From assembly GCF_001514305.1 (NCBI RefSeq), contig NZ_KQ949078.1, positions 1 to 64,000 of the forward strand: a stretch of 64,000 bases of DNA. The letters are read 5' to 3'. Position 1 is the first letter of the stretch; the number at the start of each line of letters is the position of its first letter. The notes under the pieces were generated by a model, which worked only from the letters and a program-made list of their open reading frames with translations, made no database searches and had not been told where the DNA came from. This stretch comes from Streptomyces dysideae (GTDB taxonomy: Bacteria > Actinomycetota > Actinomycetes > Streptomycetales > Streptomycetaceae). Position numbers and translations under genes: made by a program. Shown here one piece after another: positions 44,773-55,762 of the stretch.

Positions 44773-45885
44773 ATGACAGCAGCAGGGAAGCACCAGGTGA
44801 GCCGAGCGGAGACCACCCGACGAGGCAACCGGCCAGGCAGAGCGGGCATCAGAGACGTCGCCGCAGCCGCCGGAGTCTCCATCACGACCGTCTCCGACGC
44901 CCTCAACGGCAAGGGCCGGCTCCCGGAGGCCACCCGACGCCATGTCCGCGAGGTCGCCGACCGACTGGGCTACCGCCCCTCGGCCGCCGCCCGCACCCTC
45001 CGTACCGGCAAGTCAGGACTCATCGGCCTGACCGTGACGACGTACGGGGATGAACCTTTCACCTTCACCGAGTTCGCGTACTTCGCGGAGATGGCCCGCG
45101 CCGCCACCTCGGCCGCGCTCGCCCGCGGCTACGCCCTCGTCATCCTCCCCGCGACCTCGCGCCACGACGTGTGGTCGAACGTCGCCCTCGACGGCACGGT
45201 CGTCATCGACCCGTCCGACCAGGACCCGGTCGTCAGCGAGCTGGTCCGGCAAGGACTGCCGGTCGTCTCCGACGGGCGCCCGGCCGGCTCGCTGCCGGTC
45301 ACCGCGTGGGTCGACAACGACCACGAGGCCGCCGTCCTCGGCATCCTCGACCACCTGGCCGACGCCGGGGCCCGCCGCATCGGCCTGCTGACCGGGACGA
45401 CGACGGACACGTACACCCGCCTGTCGACCACGGCGTATCTGCGCTGGTGCGAGCGGGTCGGCCAGGATCCGGTGTACGAGGCCTACCCGGCGCACGATCC
45501 GTGCGCCAGCGCCGTCGCCGCCGACCGGCTGCTCGCCCGCCCGGACCGGCCGGACGCCGTCTACGGTCTGTGCGACCCGAACGGCACCGACCTGCTCGCC
45601 GCCGCCCGCCGCTACGGACTGCGCGTACCGGACGACCTGCTTCTGGTCTGCTGCAGCGAGTCCACCTTGTACGCCAACACCGAGCCGCCCGTCACCACGC
45701 TCTCGCTGAAGCCGCGCCGCATCGGCACCGCGGTGGTCCAGCTCCTCATCGACGCCATCGAGGGGGTCGAGTCGGACCAGCCGGTCGAGCAGGTGATACC
45801 GACCGAACTGATCGTGCGTACCTCGTCCCAGCGACGACCGCCGCGCACGACCGTCAGCCCGCCGCGGTCCTCCGAGGACCAGTAG
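44773..45885 (+). CDS. LacI-family transcriptional regulator
   Basis: The 370-residue protein has an N-terminal HTH (AGIRDVAAAAGVSITTVSDAL, hinge helix SAAARTLRTGKSGLIGLTV) and a periplasmic-binding-like effector domain (about 75-345). The effector is not inferable. ATG 44773 has no clear ribosome binding site; an earlier GTG at 44707 is possible. No sugar-use genes lie beside it, so its regulon is elsewhere or includes hisC, which is divergent. Confidence 0.9.
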   Translation: MTAAGKHQVSRAETTRRGNRPGRAGIRDVAAAAGVSITTVSDALNGKGRLPEATRRHVREVADRLGYRPSAAARTLRTGKSGLIGLTVTTYGDEPFTFTEFAYFAEMARAATSAALARGYALVILPATSRHDVWSNVALDGTVVIDPSDQDPVVSELVRQGLPVVSDGRPAGSLPVTAWVDNDHEAAVLGILDHLADAGARRIGLLTGTTTDTYTRLSTTAYLRWCERVGQDPVYEAYPAHDPCASAVAADRLLARPDRPDAVYGLCDPNGTDLLAAARRYGLRVPDDLLLVCCSESTLYANTEPPVTTLSLKPRRIGTAVVQLLIDAIEGVESDQPVEQVIPTELIVRTSSQRRPPRTTVSPPRSSEDQ

Positions 45886-46142
45886 GCCGCGGGGGAGCGT
45901 TCACAGAAAGCCTTTACGGTGGACGGCCCGGCAATCCCGTCACAAGGTCCGGCCACCGCACGGACGAAGCCCTGCCCAATCGGGGCGAAAGCCGCGGTGA
46001 ACCGGAGTCCTGCGCCGATTCACCACCCCTGGGTCATCACATGGCGCGATCGGCATTCCTATGATGGGCCCACGACACCGCGGGCCGCTGCGACCAGGCA
46101 GTCCGACGCGGTGCAGCTGCGGCGCGATGGTGGAGGGGTCTG

Positions 46143-47234
46143 ATGACTCAGGGGGCCGGTCAGGGACCCGAGGTGGAGCGGACGGCGACGTTGCGCGACT
46201 TCCGGGTACCCGCTTACGTCCACGAGACCGGTCCGTACGTCCACAGCATGCACCCCGGCGATGTCGCCGGACCGGCCGAGGAGACGGGTGCGCCCGTGGA
46301 CTATCCCGAGGGGTACACGCCCACACAGCGCGATCTGCCCGTCATCAATCGGGGTGACACCGTTCAGGTCGCCGTCGACCCCGCGTCCGTGGCGGAACCC
46401 CTGACGGCGGCCGGTCCCGGTCCACTGTTCGTCGTCGGTGATGTGCACGGCTATCTCGACGAACTGGTGGCCGCGCTCCAGGAGAAGGGCCTCATCGACT
46501 CCGCCGGGAACTGGAGCGCGGGCACCGCCCGCCTGTGGTTCCTCGGCGACTTCACCGACCGCGGCCCGGACGGTATCGGCGTCATCGATCTCGTGATGCG
46601 GCTGTCCGCCGAGGCCGCCGCGGCCGGCGGCTACTGCAAGGCCCTGATGGGCAACCACGAACTGCTGCTGCTCGGCGCCAAGCGGTTCGGCGACACTCCG
46701 GTCAACTCCGGCGCGGGCACCGCCACCTTCCAGGCGGCCTGGCTGCTGAACGGCGGCCAGAAGACCGACATGGACCGTCTCCAGGACCACCACCTGCAGT
46801 GGATGGCCCGGCTGGACGCCATGGAGGAGGTCGACGGCCATCTACTCGTCCACTCCGACACCACCGCCTATCTCGACTACGGCGACTCGATCGAGGCGGT
46901 CAACGACACTGTCCGCGAGACGCTCACCCGCAACGACGCCGACGAAGTCTGGGATCTGTTCCGCAAGTTCACCAAGCGCTTCTCCTTCCGCGACGAGGGC
47001 GGCGCCGACCATGTCCGCTCCCTGCTCGATACGTACGGCGGCACCCGCATCGTTCACGGTCACAGCCCCATTCCGTACCTGCTGGGTGAAGTCGGCTCCG
47101 AGGAGGGCGAGGACGAGACAGGCCCCCTGGTCGAGGGACCGCACGTCTACGCCGACGGACTCGCCATCGCGATGGACGGCGGAGTGACCATGGCCGGAAA
47201 GCTGCTGGTCCAGCAACTTCCCCTGGATATCTGA
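46143..47234 (+). CDS. Calcineurin-like metallophosphoesterase
   Basis: The 363-residue protein has the four metal motifs of the PPP/MPE family: VVGDVHGYLDEL, FLGDFTDRGPDG, LMGNHELLLLG and HGHSPIPYLLG, with a His in LLVHSDT. The active site holds two metal ions and hydrolyses a phosphoester; substrate unknown. The ~90-residue N-terminus is variable. ATG 46143 follows GGAGGGGTCTG. Confidence 0.92.
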   Translation: MTQGAGQGPEVERTATLRDFRVPAYVHETGPYVHSMHPGDVAGPAEETGAPVDYPEGYTPTQRDLPVINRGDTVQVAVDPASVAEPLTAAGPGPLFVVGDVHGYLDELVAALQEKGLIDSAGNWSAGTARLWFLGDFTDRGPDGIGVIDLVMRLSAEAAAAGGYCKALMGNHELLLLGAKRFGDTPVNSGAGTATFQAAWLLNGGQKTDMDRLQDHHLQWMARLDAMEEVDGHLLVHSDTTAYLDYGDSIEAVNDTVRETLTRNDADEVWDLFRKFTKRFSFRDEGGADHVRSLLDTYGGTRIVHGHSPIPYLLGEVGSEEGEDETGPLVEGPHVYADGLAIAMDGGVTMAGKLLVQQLPLDI

Positions 47235-47427
47235 ACGTTCACAGGGCAGACGATCCCCCATGACGGACGGACCGGAGACGACGCAGGCCAGGGCCCAATT
47301 TCGGTAAACCCCCTGTCACCGTGTGCCGTCACCGCTCTACCATCGGCTTATCCGTAGCAGGCTCCCCTCCGTTTCTGCCCGACGGCTCGTCAGCGTGCGA
47401 GCCCCAAGCCCTACGGAGCATCGGGGG

Positions 47428-48294
47428 ATGCACATGAACAGCGTTCCGCAGCACCTGCACAGCGAGGACCGCCAGGAATACGAGCGGATCCTCGATGAGG
47501 CGCTGCGCTCCGCACCACACCGCCCGGAACTGGCCGCTGTCGGACAGCGGCTCAACCCCGAACAGCTGCGCACCATGGCGCTCAACGCCACCGCACTCGT
47601 CACGGCGGCCGCGGCGACCGAGTACCAGCACTACGTGAAGGTCCGCGAGGAACTGCGCCGGCCGGCGCCGTCCACCCCGTCGTCCGTCCGCGAATCCGGC
47701 TCCTCGGAACCGGGTGCGGGCGGCATGGGGCTCGCTGCCACCATGGGAGAAGTCACCGCCGAGACCGGCGCGGGCGCCGTCGCCGTCGTCGCGGTCCTCG
47801 CTCCCGTCCTCGCCGGAACCGCCGCGGCGATCTTCCTGCTCGTGGGTTACATCCTGAAGATGCTCGACCCCGAGCCGGCGTTCGCCCAGACGATGCTCAA
47901 CACCGGTTGGGTGTTCGGTGCCGTCACGGCGGCCGCGATCCTGGTCGCCGCCGTCGGACTCCTGCTCACCGCCCTGCGCAACAGGCCGTCGCTCGACAGT
48001 GGGCCGTACGGCGAACTGGGCGGGGAGGTGGCCCGGGCCAGGGAGGCCTGGCGCGAGGCACTGCTGGAGCGCGGCATCCTCCCCTTCCTGCGGGAGGCAC
48101 TCGCCGACCCCGGCACGGCCACGGCACTGCACCAGACGGCACCGTCGTCACCGGCCGGCCGGATGCCGCACCTCGGCTACGACCGTCCCGGCTTCAGCAG
48201 CCCCGACGACGGCGCCCCGGGTTCGCGCCCGCGCTTCTCCAGCCCGGACTACACCAGCCCGGACTTCGGGGGACCGGACCACCAGCCGGAGTAA
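47428..48294 (+). CDS. Membrane protein of unknown function
   Basis: The 288-residue protein has an N-terminal soluble helical domain (about 1-90), two membrane helices (about 105-145 and 160-190) and a low-complexity Ser/Pro/Asp-rich tail (RPGFSSPDD, PRFSSPDYTSPDFGG). No enzymatic motif is seen. The start MHMNSVPQHL can be at either of two ATGs (47428 or 47434). It converges with thiC. Confidence 0.75.
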   Translation: MHMNSVPQHLHSEDRQEYERILDEALRSAPHRPELAAVGQRLNPEQLRTMALNATALVTAAAATEYQHYVKVREELRRPAPSTPSSVRESGSSEPGAGGMGLAATMGEVTAETGAGAVAVVAVLAPVLAGTAAAIFLLVGYILKMLDPEPAFAQTMLNTGWVFGAVTAAAILVAAVGLLLTALRNRPSLDSGPYGELGGEVARAREAWREALLERGILPFLREALADPGTATALHQTAPSSPAGRMPHLGYDRPGFSSPDDGAPGSRPRFSSPDYTSPDFGGPDHQPE

Positions 48295-48403
48295 CCCCCG
48301 GCCCGCGCCCCCGCTTCGAGGGGGCCCCGGTCGAGGGGGCCCTCCTCATCGGGGGAGCGCAAGCCGGACAGCCGGGCATGGCGACCTGGGTCAGAACGTC
48401 GGC

Positions 48404-50224
<1,821 letters not shown>

Positions 50225-50285
50225 CTACGCCGGCATTACCCGGTAACAGGTTCGGCGGTCGACGCAGCGGCTTCCGTCTGTCGAC

Positions 50286-50299
50286 GTTTCGTGTGAAAC
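50286..50299 (-). promoter_or_regulatory. parS-like palindrome, two mismatches, in riboswitch arm
   Basis: GTTTCGTGTGAAAC (plus strand) differs at two central bases from parS and lies in the P3 extension of the thiC riboswitch. Confidence 0.35.
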
Positions 50300-50318
50300 A
50301 TCACTCGCTTCCGATGAC

Positions 50319-50332
50319 GTTCCACGTGAAAC
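50319..50332 (-). promoter_or_regulatory. parS-like site, one mismatch, in riboswitch arm
   Basis: GTTCCACGTGAAAC (plus strand) has one mismatch to parS and also lies in the P3 extension, 19 bp from the previous palindrome. Confidence 0.55.
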
Positions 50333-50465
50333 ATCGCTGGGACGGAGGTCAGCGCCCTCTCAGCCCGGTGCTCCGAGCTCCCGCGTGTACAAAGGTGCCT
50401 CCACGCTAGCGGCAATTTGGGCGCGGTGAACAGAGGGCCCCTGTCGTTCTTGCGATGATCGGTCG

Positions 50466-52256
50466 GTGACCACGACGCATGAACCCCCGTACCCACCGCC
50501 CGAGCCGCCCCGCGGCCCTGGCTCCGGAAACGGCCCCGGACGCGGCAACGGCCGCGGAGAAGGCCGCGGTTCCGCGGGCGAACAGGGCGGCATCGGGGCC
50601 GGGTCAGGCTCAGGAGCCGGATCCGGATCCGGCTCCGGCGGCTGGCACGAGCGCGGGCCCGGCAACGGCGGTGGTCAATTCGAGCAGGGGCCAGGGAACG
50701 GTGGCCGGTTCGGGCAGGGGACAGGGACGGCTGACCGGTTCGGGCACGGGCCTGCGGCCGGGTCCGGAGGTCGGCACGACAGCGGGCCCGGCTCCGGTGA
50801 GGGACACGGCGGTGGCTCCGGGGGCGGCCACGGCCCTGGTCCCGGCGGCGGGCACGGACACGGGCCAGGGGGCAGCCACGACGGTGGCAGCGGCGGGCGT
50901 GGACATGGTCCCGGCGGCCACGACGGTGGCAGCGGCGGTGGCGGGCACGGTCACTCGCACAGTCACGCCCACGGTCCGGCGGCCCCGGTCTCGAAGCATC
51001 TGCGCAAGGTCATCGCGGCGGTTCTCATCCCGTTCACCGCGGCGGTCGTCGTAGGGCTCGCGGTGCTGTGGCCCGGTGGTGCGCCGCCGCACGAGCGCAC
51101 CGGAGTCGGGTTCGACCGGCAGACGCAGCAGGCCACGGTCACCAAGGTGGACGAGGTGAGCTGCAAGGACGTTAACGCCTCGGGAGTGCCTCCGACCGGC
51201 GACACCTCCACCGCGGAGGGCTCCTCGGCGCAGCAGCAGGAGAACGGCACCTGCAAGAAGGCGACGATCCGCGTCGACACGGGCAAGGACAAGGGCCGTA
51301 CGTTCACGGAGATCGTGCAGCCCGACCAGTCGCGGCAGCTGCACGAGGGCCAGGAGGTCGTGGTCGCCTACGAGCCCTCCGCGCCCAGGGATCTGCAGTA
51401 CTCGGTCACCGACGTGAACCGCAGGTTCCCGATGGCATTGCTCGCCGGCATCTTCGCGCTCGCCGTCGTGGCGGTGGGCCGGATGCGGGGTGTGATGGCG
51501 CTGGTCTCGCTGGCCGTCAGCTTCCTGGTGCTGACCCTCTTCATCCTGCCCGCGATCCTGCAGGGCTCGAACCCGCTGGTCGTGGCAGTGATCGGGGCGA
51601 GCGCCATCATGCTGGCGGCCCTCTACCTGTGCCACGGCCTGTCGGCCCGTACGTCCGTGGCGGTGCTCGGCACGCTGATCTCGCTGCTGCTGATCGGCGT
51701 CCTCGGCTCGCTGTTCATCGGCTGGGCCGCGCTCACCGGCAACACGGACGACAACACCGGGCTGATCCACGGGCTGTATCCGTCGATCGACATGAGCGGT
51801 CTACTGCTGGCCGGCGTCATCATCGGTTCGCTCGGTGTCCTCGACGACGTGACGGTCACGCAGACGTCGGCGGTCTGGGAGCTGCACGAGGCCAATCCCA
51901 CGATGGGCTGGCGCGGGCTGTACCGCGCGGGCATCCGCATCGGGCGCGACCACATCGCGTCCGTCGTCAACACGCTGGTCCTCGCCTACGCGGGCGCCGC
52001 GCTGCCGCTGCTGCTGCTCTTCTCGATCGCGCAGAGCAGCGTCGGCACGGTCGCCAACAGTGAGCTGGTGGCGGAGGAGATCGTGCGCACGCTGGTCGGC
52101 TCGATCGGCCTGGTCGCCTCGGTGCCGGTCACCACGGCCCTCGCGGCCCTCGTGGTCTCGGCCGACCGGCCCGAGCAGGAGCCGGTGCCGGCGGGTGCGG
52201 GGCCGGCTCCTGCTCCGGCGCGGAGCGGGGGGCGGGGACGGCGGCGCAAGCGGTGA
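50466..52256 (+). CDS. YibE/F-family membrane protein with Gly/His-rich N-terminus
   Basis: The 596-residue protein has a 170-residue low-complexity N-terminus rich in Gly, Ser and His (GHGPGPGGGHGHGPGG, SGGGGHGHSHSHAHG), one helix (about 178-200), an extracytoplasmic domain with two cysteines, and a C-terminal YibE/F domain with about seven helices (300-560), containing GWAALTGNTDDNTGL and GVLDDVTVTQTSAVWELH. YibE/F proteins are predicted transporters with no established substrate. The His-rich region could bind metal. Confidence 0.85.
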   Translation: MTTTHEPPYPPPEPPRGPGSGNGPGRGNGRGEGRGSAGEQGGIGAGSGSGAGSGSGSGGWHERGPGNGGGQFEQGPGNGGRFGQGTGTADRFGHGPAAGSGGRHDSGPGSGEGHGGGSGGGHGPGPGGGHGHGPGGSHDGGSGGRGHGPGGHDGGSGGGGHGHSHSHAHGPAAPVSKHLRKVIAAVLIPFTAAVVVGLAVLWPGGAPPHERTGVGFDRQTQQATVTKVDEVSCKDVNASGVPPTGDTSTAEGSSAQQQENGTCKKATIRVDTGKDKGRTFTEIVQPDQSRQLHEGQEVVVAYEPSAPRDLQYSVTDVNRRFPMALLAGIFALAVVAVGRMRGVMALVSLAVSFLVLTLFILPAILQGSNPLVVAVIGASAIMLAALYLCHGLSARTSVAVLGTLISLLLIGVLGSLFIGWAALTGNTDDNTGLIHGLYPSIDMSGLLLAGVIIGSLGVLDDVTVTQTSAVWELHEANPTMGWRGLYRAGIRIGRDHIASVVNTLVLAYAGAALPLLLLFSIAQSSVGTVANSELVAEEIVRTLVGSIGLVASVPVTTALAALVVSADRPEQEPVPAGAGPAPAPARSGGRGRRRKR

Positions 52257-52391
52257 AGGGCCGCCGAGCGGGGCGGTCGGCTCCTGGGCCGAGCCAGCGA
52301 CCCTGGCCCGCCCGTTCCCGCTCGGAAGCGCCTCACATCGACGGAGGCAGGGCGAGCAGAAGCGTTCCTGCATAACTCCGGGGACCGCGCT

Positions 52392-52434
52392 GAAGCGTTA
52401 CGCCATGGCCGCTCCCCGGCTGCCGTAACGCTTC
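52392..52434 (+). terminator. Bidirectional terminator between YibE/F gene and ssgA
   Basis: GAAGCGTTACG pairs with CGTAACGCTTC (11 bp) around a 21-nt loop containing GGCCG/CGGC. It serves both convergent genes and touches the ssgA stop codon. Confidence 0.75.
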
Positions 52435-52870
52435 ATCCCGCGCTCTGCTCCTCCGCCAGGATGCGGTCCAGCGCCTCGTCGAGATGGGCGTCGAAGTCGC
52501 CGAGGGCGCCCTCCTGACCCAGCGGCACCAGCTTGTCGGTGCGGTCGAGGAAGGTCACGAGCGGCGCCGCCGACGAGCGGAACAGCGCCTGGTCGCTGCC
52601 GACCTGAAGCCTGATCAGCACATCGCCGAGCGTGTCGGGATCGGCCGGCGCGACATGCACGTCCCCCTCCCCGCACGGCCGGCCCACCCCGTCGATCAGC
52701 AGCTCGCGGCCGAATGCCCACGTCACCGGGGCGTCACCGGGCAGGTGGAAGGTCAGCCGTACGGCATAGGGATCACACGTCTCGTAGCCGAGCTCCACCG
52801 GGATGCGGAAGGAGAGCTCCTCGGAGACGAGAAAGCTCATCATGACCTCTGCCTGCACGGACTCGCGCAT
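52433..52870 (-). CDS. ssgA: Sporulation-specific cell division activator SsgA
   Basis: The 145-residue protein matches SsgA in length and in MRESVQAEVMMSFLVSEELS, PGDAPVTWAFGRELLIDG, APLVTFLDRTDKLVPLGQE and the C-terminus ILAEEQSAG. SsgA-like proteins are restricted to sporulating actinomycetes. SsgA marks sites of septation and branching and acts with FtsZ. Its activator gene ssgR lies immediately upstream on the same strand, across about 100 bp. Confidence 0.96.
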   Translation of the reverse strand: MRESVQAEVMMSFLVSEELSFRIPVELGYETCDPYAVRLTFHLPGDAPVTWAFGRELLIDGVGRPCGEGDVHVAPADPDTLGDVLIRLQVGSDQALFRSSAAPLVTFLDRTDKLVPLGQEGALGDFDAHLDEALDRILAEEQSAG

Positions 52871-52969
52871 CGCCTACCCCGTCGTTTGCCGTCGAGTGGC
52901 CGGGAACCGGTCGCCCGACACTGATGGAATCTTGCTGAACGTACACGGGAGATCACAAGGAGTGAGTTT

Positions 52970-53938
52970 TCAGATACTGATAGAGAGCGCCAGCGACCCC
53001 AGCAACCGCCCGACCTCGGTCTGCAGCTGCCGTGTCGCCGACATCAGCCGTTCGGCCTGATGGACGGGCAGCGAGATGGCGATTGTCGCCGCCGTGGTGC
53101 CCAGCGTGATCGGAATCGCCGCGCAGACCGTGCCCAGGGCGTACTCCTGACGCTCGATCACCGGTTCCATCCGCCCGGTCCGTTCGAGGCGCCGGAGCAG
53201 GGTCTGGTTGTCACGCACCGTGTACGGGGTGATGGACCGCACCGGGTAGCGGTCGAGGTGGTCGCGGCGGGCGTCGTCGTCCAGCTGGGACAGCAGGCAC
53301 TGGCCGATGGCGTGCGCGTGCCCCGTCTCGCGGAAGTCGGCCCATTCCTGGACCGCGGGGTTCGCCGGGGTGTCGGAGACGCAGAGGAGCTCGATCTCAC
53401 CGTCGCGGTACACGGCGTAGTACACGGGGACGCCTAGCGCGTCGCGCCAGTGCGCCAGGGTGTCGGCGATCGTGCTGCGACGTTTCTGCTGGGCTCCACT
53501 GCTGCTCAGCCGCTCGGCCGCCTCACCGAGGAAGAACAGCCCTTTGTCGCGCCGCAGATAGCCCTCGTGCACGAGGGTGCGCAGCAGGTGGTACGCCGTG
53601 GGGAGCGCCAGGCCGGTCTCGCGGGCCAGTTGTTTGGCGGGGGCGCCGTGTTCGTGTCCGGCGACGCATTCCAGCAGGCGCATCGCGCGCTGGACGGATC
53701 CGATGAGGGTGGCGTTGTGCGGCTGGCCGGAGGGTTCCGTCGAGGGCGGGGGCGGTGCCGTCGTGCGATGCGGCCGCACGGACGGGGGCGGTGCCGTCGT
53801 GCGATGCGGCCGCACGGACGGGGGTGTCGCCGTCGTCGCGGTCGGCTGTGCGGGGGGTGTTGTCGTTCCCGGGGTGGAGAAGGCGGCCCGGGCCGGCGGT
53901 GCTTGGGATTCTGAGGGTGCGGTGTCAACCGTGGCCAA
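52970..53938 (-). CDS. ssgR: IclR-family activator SsgR with Pro-rich N-terminal extension
   Basis: The 322-residue protein has an IclR winged helix (about 80-145: LIGSVQRAMRLLECVAGHEH, GLALPTAYHLLRTLVHEGYL) and C-terminal effector domain. Its position directly upstream of ssgA matches the known activator. The first ~75 residues are an unusual Pro/Thr-rich extension carrying a 12-residue tandem repeat (SVRPHRTTAPPP twice). The TTG start follows GGGAGTGACCC. Confidence 0.9.
   Translation of the reverse strand: MATVDTAPSESQAPPARAAFSTPGTTTPPAQPTATTATPPSVRPHRTTAPPPSVRPHRTTAPPPPSTEPSGQPHNATLIGSVQRAMRLLECVAGHEHGAPAKQLARETGLALPTAYHLLRTLVHEGYLRRDKGLFFLGEAAERLSSSGAQQKRRSTIADTLAHWRDALGVPVYYAVYRDGEIELLCVSDTPANPAVQEWADFRETGHAHAIGQCLLSQLDDDARRDHLDRYPVRSITPYTVRDNQTLLRRLERTGRMEPVIERQEYALGTVCAAIPITLGTTAATIAISLPVHQAERLMSATRQLQTEVGRLLGSLALSISI
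53747..53823 (-). repeat. 36-bp tandem repeat in ssgR
   Basis: Two nearly identical 36-bp copies (for example TCGTGCGATGCGGCCGCACG at 53761 and 53797) encode the 12-residue repeat in the SsgR N-terminal extension. Confidence 0.85.
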
Positions 53939-54134
53939 GGGTCACTCCCGAAGCGCGAGGGGGCTGCCCGTGCGGGGGAACACGGGAGGGGGTGTACGCC
54001 GCTCGCGGGGTCGTCCCCGCGTCGATTTCCGGACTCTATTCGCCTGTCACCGCTCACAGACGGCCTGTCCGGGAAACTTCCCTCGCCCGAGGGAACCGGT
54101 GATTCCTGTTACCGGTTCCCGGCCCCCGCCACGC

Positions 54135-54347
54135 TCACCAGTCGTCGCGCGACGAAGAGCTCGACGTGAACTTCCGTACGACGTAGATCAGTCCGCCGAC
54201 CAGTGCCACGAAGACCAGCAGCTTGAAGAGCAGCCCGATGACGAATCCGACGACGCTGGCTATCAGCCCGCCGAACACGACCAGGGCGATGACCGGCACC
54301 GCGATCCACTTCACCCACCACGGCAGTCCCGCGAAGATCTCTCGCAT
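54135..54347 (-). CDS. DUF5326-type small membrane protein
   Basis: The 70-residue protein begins MREIFAGLPWWVKWIAVPVIAL and has two membrane helices (about 12-35 and 38-58) and a polar tail with five Ser in a row (TSSSSSRDDW). It matches a widespread Streptomyces small protein of unknown role. Confidence 0.8.
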   Translation of the reverse strand: MREIFAGLPWWVKWIAVPVIALVVFGGLIASVVGFVIGLLFKLLVFVALVGGLIYVVRKFTSSSSSRDDW

Positions 54348-54511
54348 CGCCCTCGTCCTTGCCTCTCTGCCCGCCGCTGTGCCGGGTCCGGTCGACTTCT
54401 CGGAATCTTCTGATCCCTGCCATCGATGCTAGGTCGGCAGGTGCCCCGGCGGGGGTCTCGCACCCCTTGTCCTCCCCTGATCGATCCCCTAGGGAATCCC
54501 GGGGCACAAGC

Positions 54512-54829
54512 TCAGCTCTCGGGCGGAGAGAACACCACGAGTACCCGCAGGTCCTCGCTGATGTGGTGGAACTTGTGGGCAACGCCGGCCGGCACGTACA
54601 CCACGCTGCCGCGCGCCACCTGGGTGGTCTCCATGCCGACGGTGATCGCGGCGCGGCCGCTCACAACGAAGTAGACCTCGTCCTGGTTGTGCGGCTTCTG
54701 TGGATCGTGCTCACCCGCATTGAGCGCGTACAGACCGACCGACATGTTCCGCTCACGCAGAAACTGCAGGTAGGCGCCCTCATTGGCGGCGCGTTCCGCC
54801 TCCAGCTCGTCCAAACGGAATGCCTTCAT
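54512..54829 (-). CDS. Single-domain cupin protein
   Basis: This 105-residue cupin carries metal motif 1 HDPQKPHNQDEVYFVVSG and motif 2 VPAGVAHKFHHI. Function unknown; the fold often binds a metal or sugar. ATG 54829 follows GGAAGAGGG. It is divergent from the holin-like gene. Confidence 0.85.
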   Translation of the reverse strand: MKAFRLDELEAERAANEGAYLQFLRERNMSVGLYALNAGEHDPQKPHNQDEVYFVVSGRAAITVGMETTQVARGSVVYVPAGVAHKFHHISEDLRVLVVFSPPES

Positions 54830-54889
54830 CGCCCTCTTCCGCTCTTGTGCCGCTGCTCTTGGCCGATCTCGTCTGCCACGATCAGACAC

Positions 54890-55267
54890 ATGATGAATTT
54901 CCTAGTCAAGACGATCGCCAACGCGGGCGCCCTGGCAGTCGCCGTATGGCTGCTCGACAAGATCACCCTGACCGGTGCCGGCACGGGCAAGAAGGTCGGC
55001 ACGCTGCTTCTCGTTGCACTGATCTTCGGCCTGGTGAACTTCCTGGTCAAGCCGATCGTGCAGCTGCTGAGCCTCCCGCTGCTCATCCTGACGCTCGGCC
55101 TGTTCACCCTGGTCGTCAACGCGCTGATGCTGATGCTGACCTCATGGCTGGCCGACAAGCTCGACCTGAGCTTCCACGTGGAGGGCTTCTGGACCGCCGT
55201 CCTCGGCGGCCTGATCATCTCGATCGTGTCCTGGGCCCTCAACATGGTCCTGCCCGACAGGGACTGA
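54890..55267 (+). CDS. Phage holin family / DUF membrane protein
   Basis: This 125-residue protein has four membrane helices (about 4-24, 34-55, 57-80, 97-119) with LIFGLVNFLVKPIVQLLSLPLLILTLGLF typical of phage_holin_4-like (PF04020) proteins. These conserved chromosomal proteins are not prophage markers; no phage genes lie nearby. It is followed by ptpA after 6 nt. Confidence 0.85.
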   Translation: MMNFLVKTIANAGALAVAVWLLDKITLTGAGTGKKVGTLLLVALIFGLVNFLVKPIVQLLSLPLLILTLGLFTLVVNALMLMLTSWLADKLDLSFHVEGFWTAVLGGLIISIVSWALNMVLPDRD

Positions 55268-55273
55268 GCACCG

Positions 55274-55762
55274 ATGACCTACCGCGTCTGCTTCGTCTGC
55301 ACCGGCAACATCTGCCGCTCCCCGATGGCCGAGTCCGTCTTCCGCGCCCGTACGGCGGAGGCCGGGCTCGACGGCCTGATCGAGGCCGACAGCGCCGGCA
55401 CCGGCGGCTGGCACGAGGGCGACGGCGCCGACCCGCGCACCGTCTCCGTCCTGAAGGAGGCTGGCTACGACGGCGGTCACACGGCCCGGCAGTTCCAGCC
55501 GTCCTGGTTCTCCCGCCTCGACCTCGTCATCGCCCTCGACGCCGGCCACCTCAAGGCCCTGCGCCGTCTCGCGCCCTCCCCCGAGGACGCGGAGAAGGTG
55601 CGGCTGCTGCGCTCCTACGACCCCGCCGCAGGCGACGACCTGGACGTACCCGACCCGTACTACGGGGGCAGGGACGGCTTCGAGGAGTGCCTCGCGATGG
55701 TGGAGGCGGCGAGCACGGGCCTGCTCGCCGCGGTACGCGACCAGGTGGAGGGACCGGTATGA
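55274..55762 (+). CDS. ptpA: Low-molecular-weight protein tyrosine phosphatase
   Basis: The 162-residue enzyme has the P-loop CTGNICRSP (Cys9 nucleophile, Arg15) and the acid Asp in VPDPYYGGRDGF. It removes phosphate from tyrosine. In Streptomyces, PtpA is linked to secondary metabolism. Its stop overlaps the PLP-lyase ATG by 4 nt. Confidence 0.94.
   Translation: MTYRVCFVCTGNICRSPMAESVFRARTAEAGLDGLIEADSAGTGGWHEGDGADPRTVSVLKEAGYDGGHTARQFQPSWFSRLDLVIALDAGHLKALRRLAPSPEDAEKVRLLRSYDPAAGDDLDVPDPYYGGRDGFEECLAMVEAASTGLLAAVRDQVEGPV

Noticed and set aside
54890..55267. Prophage indicated by a holin-like protein
   Set aside because: No other phage genes are nearby; this membrane family is a normal chromosomal gene in actinomycetes.
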